From positions 1 to 25,798 of the forward strand of contig JBFEYJ010000019.1 in assembly GCA_041562215.1 (NCBI GenBank): a DNA stretch of 25,798 nucleotides, read 5' to 3'. The translations under genes were made by a program, and so were the position numbers. Positions 24,237-25,798 of the stretch are shown here, piece by piece. This DNA is from JBFEYJ01 sp041562215. GTDB lineage: Bacteria; Pseudomonadota; Gammaproteobacteria; Thiohalomonadales; Thiohalomonadaceae. The first letter of the stretch is position 1. Each line of letters opens with the position of its first letter. A model generated the notes under the pieces. That model saw only the letters and a program-made list of their open reading frames with translations. It searched no databases and was not told the origin of the DNA.

Positions 24237-25798
24237 ATGGCGTTCGACGAGCAATACCGACCTAATGAGGTCGAGCAGCAGGTCCAATCATTTTGGGAAG
24301 AAAATCAGTCCTTTAAGGCGCATGATGATCCATCACGTGAGAAATTCTACTGCCTTTCCATGTTTCCCTATCCCTCCGGGCGCCTGCATATGGGCCACGT
24401 GCGTAATTACACCATCGGCGATGTGATCAGCCGCTACCAGCGTATGCTTGGTAAGAATGTGTTGCAGCCGATGGGTTGGGATGCCTTCGGCCTGCCGGCG
24501 GAGAACGCGGCGATCAAGAACAACGTGCCGCCTGCCAAGTGGACCTACGAGAACATCGATTACATGCGCGGGCAGTTGCAGCGCCTGGGTTTCGGCTATG
24601 ACTGGGAGCGTGAGATCGCCACCTGCCATCCGGACTATTATCGCTGGGAGCAGTGGCTGTTCACCAAACTGTTCGAGAAGGGGCTGGTCTACAAGAAGAC
24701 CGCGCCGGTCAACTGGTGCCCCAACGATATGACTGTGCTGGCCAACGAGCAGGTGATCGATGGTTGCTGCTGGCGCTGCGACACCCAGGTCGAGCGCAGG
24801 GAGATCCCTCAGTACTTCATGAAGATCACCGACTATGCCGATGAGTTGCTGGCTGGTCTCGACAAGCTGCCGGGCTGGCCCGAGCAGGTGCGCACGATGC
24901 AGAAGAACTGGATTGGTCGTTCTGAAGGAGTGGAGGTGCATTTCGGCCTGGCCGAGGGCAGCGAGCCACTAAAAGTGTTCACGACCCGTCCCGATACACT
25001 GATGGGCGTCACCTACGTGGCGGTTGCGGCCGAGCACCCGCTGGCACTGAGCGGTGCGGTTGATAATCCCGAGCTTCTGGCCTTTATCGATGAGTGCAAA
25101 CATCAGGAGACTGCCGAAGCGGCCATCGAGACGATGGAAAAGAAAGGCATGGATACCGGCATCAAGGCGCGCCATCCTATCACCGGCGAAGAGGTTCCTG
25201 TCTTTGTCGCCAATTTCGTGCTCATGGGCTATGGCGAGGGCGCGGTGATGGCTGTCCCCGCCCACGATCAGCGCGACTGGGAATTTGCGAAAAAGTACGG
25301 CATACCGATCAAGCAGGTCATTGCACCGCTGGATGATAGCGAGGTCGACTTGAGCACCGGCGCCTACACCGAAAAAGGCAAGCTTATCGATTCGGCCCAG
25401 TTTTCCGGTATGAGCTCGCAGCAGGCTTTCGGTGCCATCGCCGAGCATCTGGCGGGTGAGAACAAGGGCTGCAAGCGGGTCAATTTCCGCCTGCGTGACT
25501 GGGGTGTATCGCGCCAGCGCTACTGGGGTTGTCCGATCCCGATCATCAACTGCCCTGATTGCGGTGCGGTGCCGGTTCCCGAGGATCAGTTGCCGGTAAT
25601 GCTACCGGAGGATGTGGCATTCGACGGCGTCGGCTCACCGATCAAGAAGATGCCGGAATTCTACGAGACCACCTGCCCGAAGTGCGGCGGTAAGGCTGAG
25701 CGCGAAACCGATACCTTTGACACCTTTATGGAGTCCTCCTGGTATTACGCTCGCTATACCTGTCGCAGCAATGACGGTGCGATGCTCGACGAGCGCGC
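24237..25798 (+). CDS. leuS: Leucyl-tRNA synthetase (5' part, cut by the window end)
   Basis: LeuRS charges tRNA-Leu with leucine and edits mischarged products. The window holds the first 520 codons of about 860. The class I signature HMGH is at residues 51-54, preceded by FPYPSGRL. QPMGWDAFGLPAENAAI follows. A first zinc-like cluster CPNDMTVLANEQVIDGCCWRC lies near residues 161-181. The CP1 editing domain (TRPDTLMGVTYVAVAAEHPL, then VPAHDQRDW) is complete. The return to the catalytic domain (CPDCGAVPVPEDQLPV, ESSWYYARYT) reaches the window edge; the KMSKS loop lies beyond it. ATG 24237 is preceded by AGG in AAGCAGGCG at an acceptable distance. Confidence 0.98.
   Translation, partial: MAFDEQYRPNEVEQQVQSFWEENQSFKAHDDPSREKFYCLSMFPYPSGRLHMGHVRNYTIGDVISRYQRMLGKNVLQPMGWDAFGLPAENAAIKNNVPPAKWTYENIDYMRGQLQRLGFGYDWEREIATCHPDYYRWEQWLFTKLFEKGLVYKKTAPVNWCPNDMTVLANEQVIDGCCWRCDTQVERREIPQYFMKITDYADELLAGLDKLPGWPEQVRTMQKNWIGRSEGVEVHFGLAEGSEPLKVFTTRPDTLMGVTYVAVAAEHPLALSGAVDNPELLAFIDECKHQETAEAAIETMEKKGMDTGIKARHPITGEEVPVFVANFVLMGYGEGAVMAVPAHDQRDWEFAKKYGIPIKQVIAPLDDSEVDLSTGAYTEKGKLIDSAQFSGMSSQQAFGAIAEHLAGENKGCKRVNFRLRDWGVSRQRYWGCPIPIINCPDCGAVPVPEDQLPVMLPEDVAFDGVGSPIKKMPEFYETTCPKCGGKAERETDTFDTFMESSWYYARYTCRSNDGAMLDER

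Overview
This is a 25.8-kb chromosomal window from a gammaproteobacterium. The evidence is the conserved block miaB-phoH-ybeY-corC-lnt with a YbeL-type zinc-ribbon gene and leuS beyond it, plus the Pseudomonas-like polyphosphate:AMP phosphotransferase and HIT protein. The unremarkable GC-rich coding style, together with several thioredoxin-fold proteins, would suit an environmental, possibly sulfur-oxidising, member of the class; that is only an inference. I see no phage, IS, CRISPR, tRNA or rRNA genes, so this looks like core genome interspersed with small lineage-specific genes.

Left part (1-7,400). This part is mostly minus-strand. It holds polyphosphate:AMP phosphotransferase (pap), a Sel1-repeat protein followed 17 nt later by a cysteine-rich unknown, a thioredoxin/HEAT fusion, and a membrane-anchored DUF4124-like protein. 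A 97-aa unknown and a HIT protein lie on the plus strand. A 62-aa unknown and a RssA-type patatin phospholipase lie on the minus strand. Centre-left (7,400-10,950): an exported protein with two thioredoxin domains is translationally coupled (ATGA) to mazG. They converge on an eight-bladed PQQ-type beta-propeller lipoprotein, and a strong bidirectional terminator separates them.

Centre (10,950-17,950). A PadR regulator, a membrane-fusion protein and an RND pump form a tight operon. Its promoter is buried in three AT-rich palindromes and seems to give a leaderless padR message. An Amt ammonium transporter follows, with a sigma-54-like promoter and an NtrC-like palindrome. It converges on an Fe(II)/2-oxoglutarate oxygenase of the prolyl-hydroxylase type.

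Right part (17,950-25,798). The housekeeping block combines tRNA modification (MiaB), rRNA maturation and ribosome quality (PhoH, YbeY), CorC, lipoprotein N-acylation (Lnt), a YbeL zinc-ribbon protein on the opposite strand, and the first 520 codons of leuS. The most notable non-coding signals are the padR operator stack, the amt promoter, two related intergenic elements with CACGGA-type inverted ends placed directly after stop codons, and a triple 14-bp-spaced repeat before phoH. I did not find a convincing wholly new defence or mobile system; the best candidates for new biology are the redox-flavoured unknown genes.
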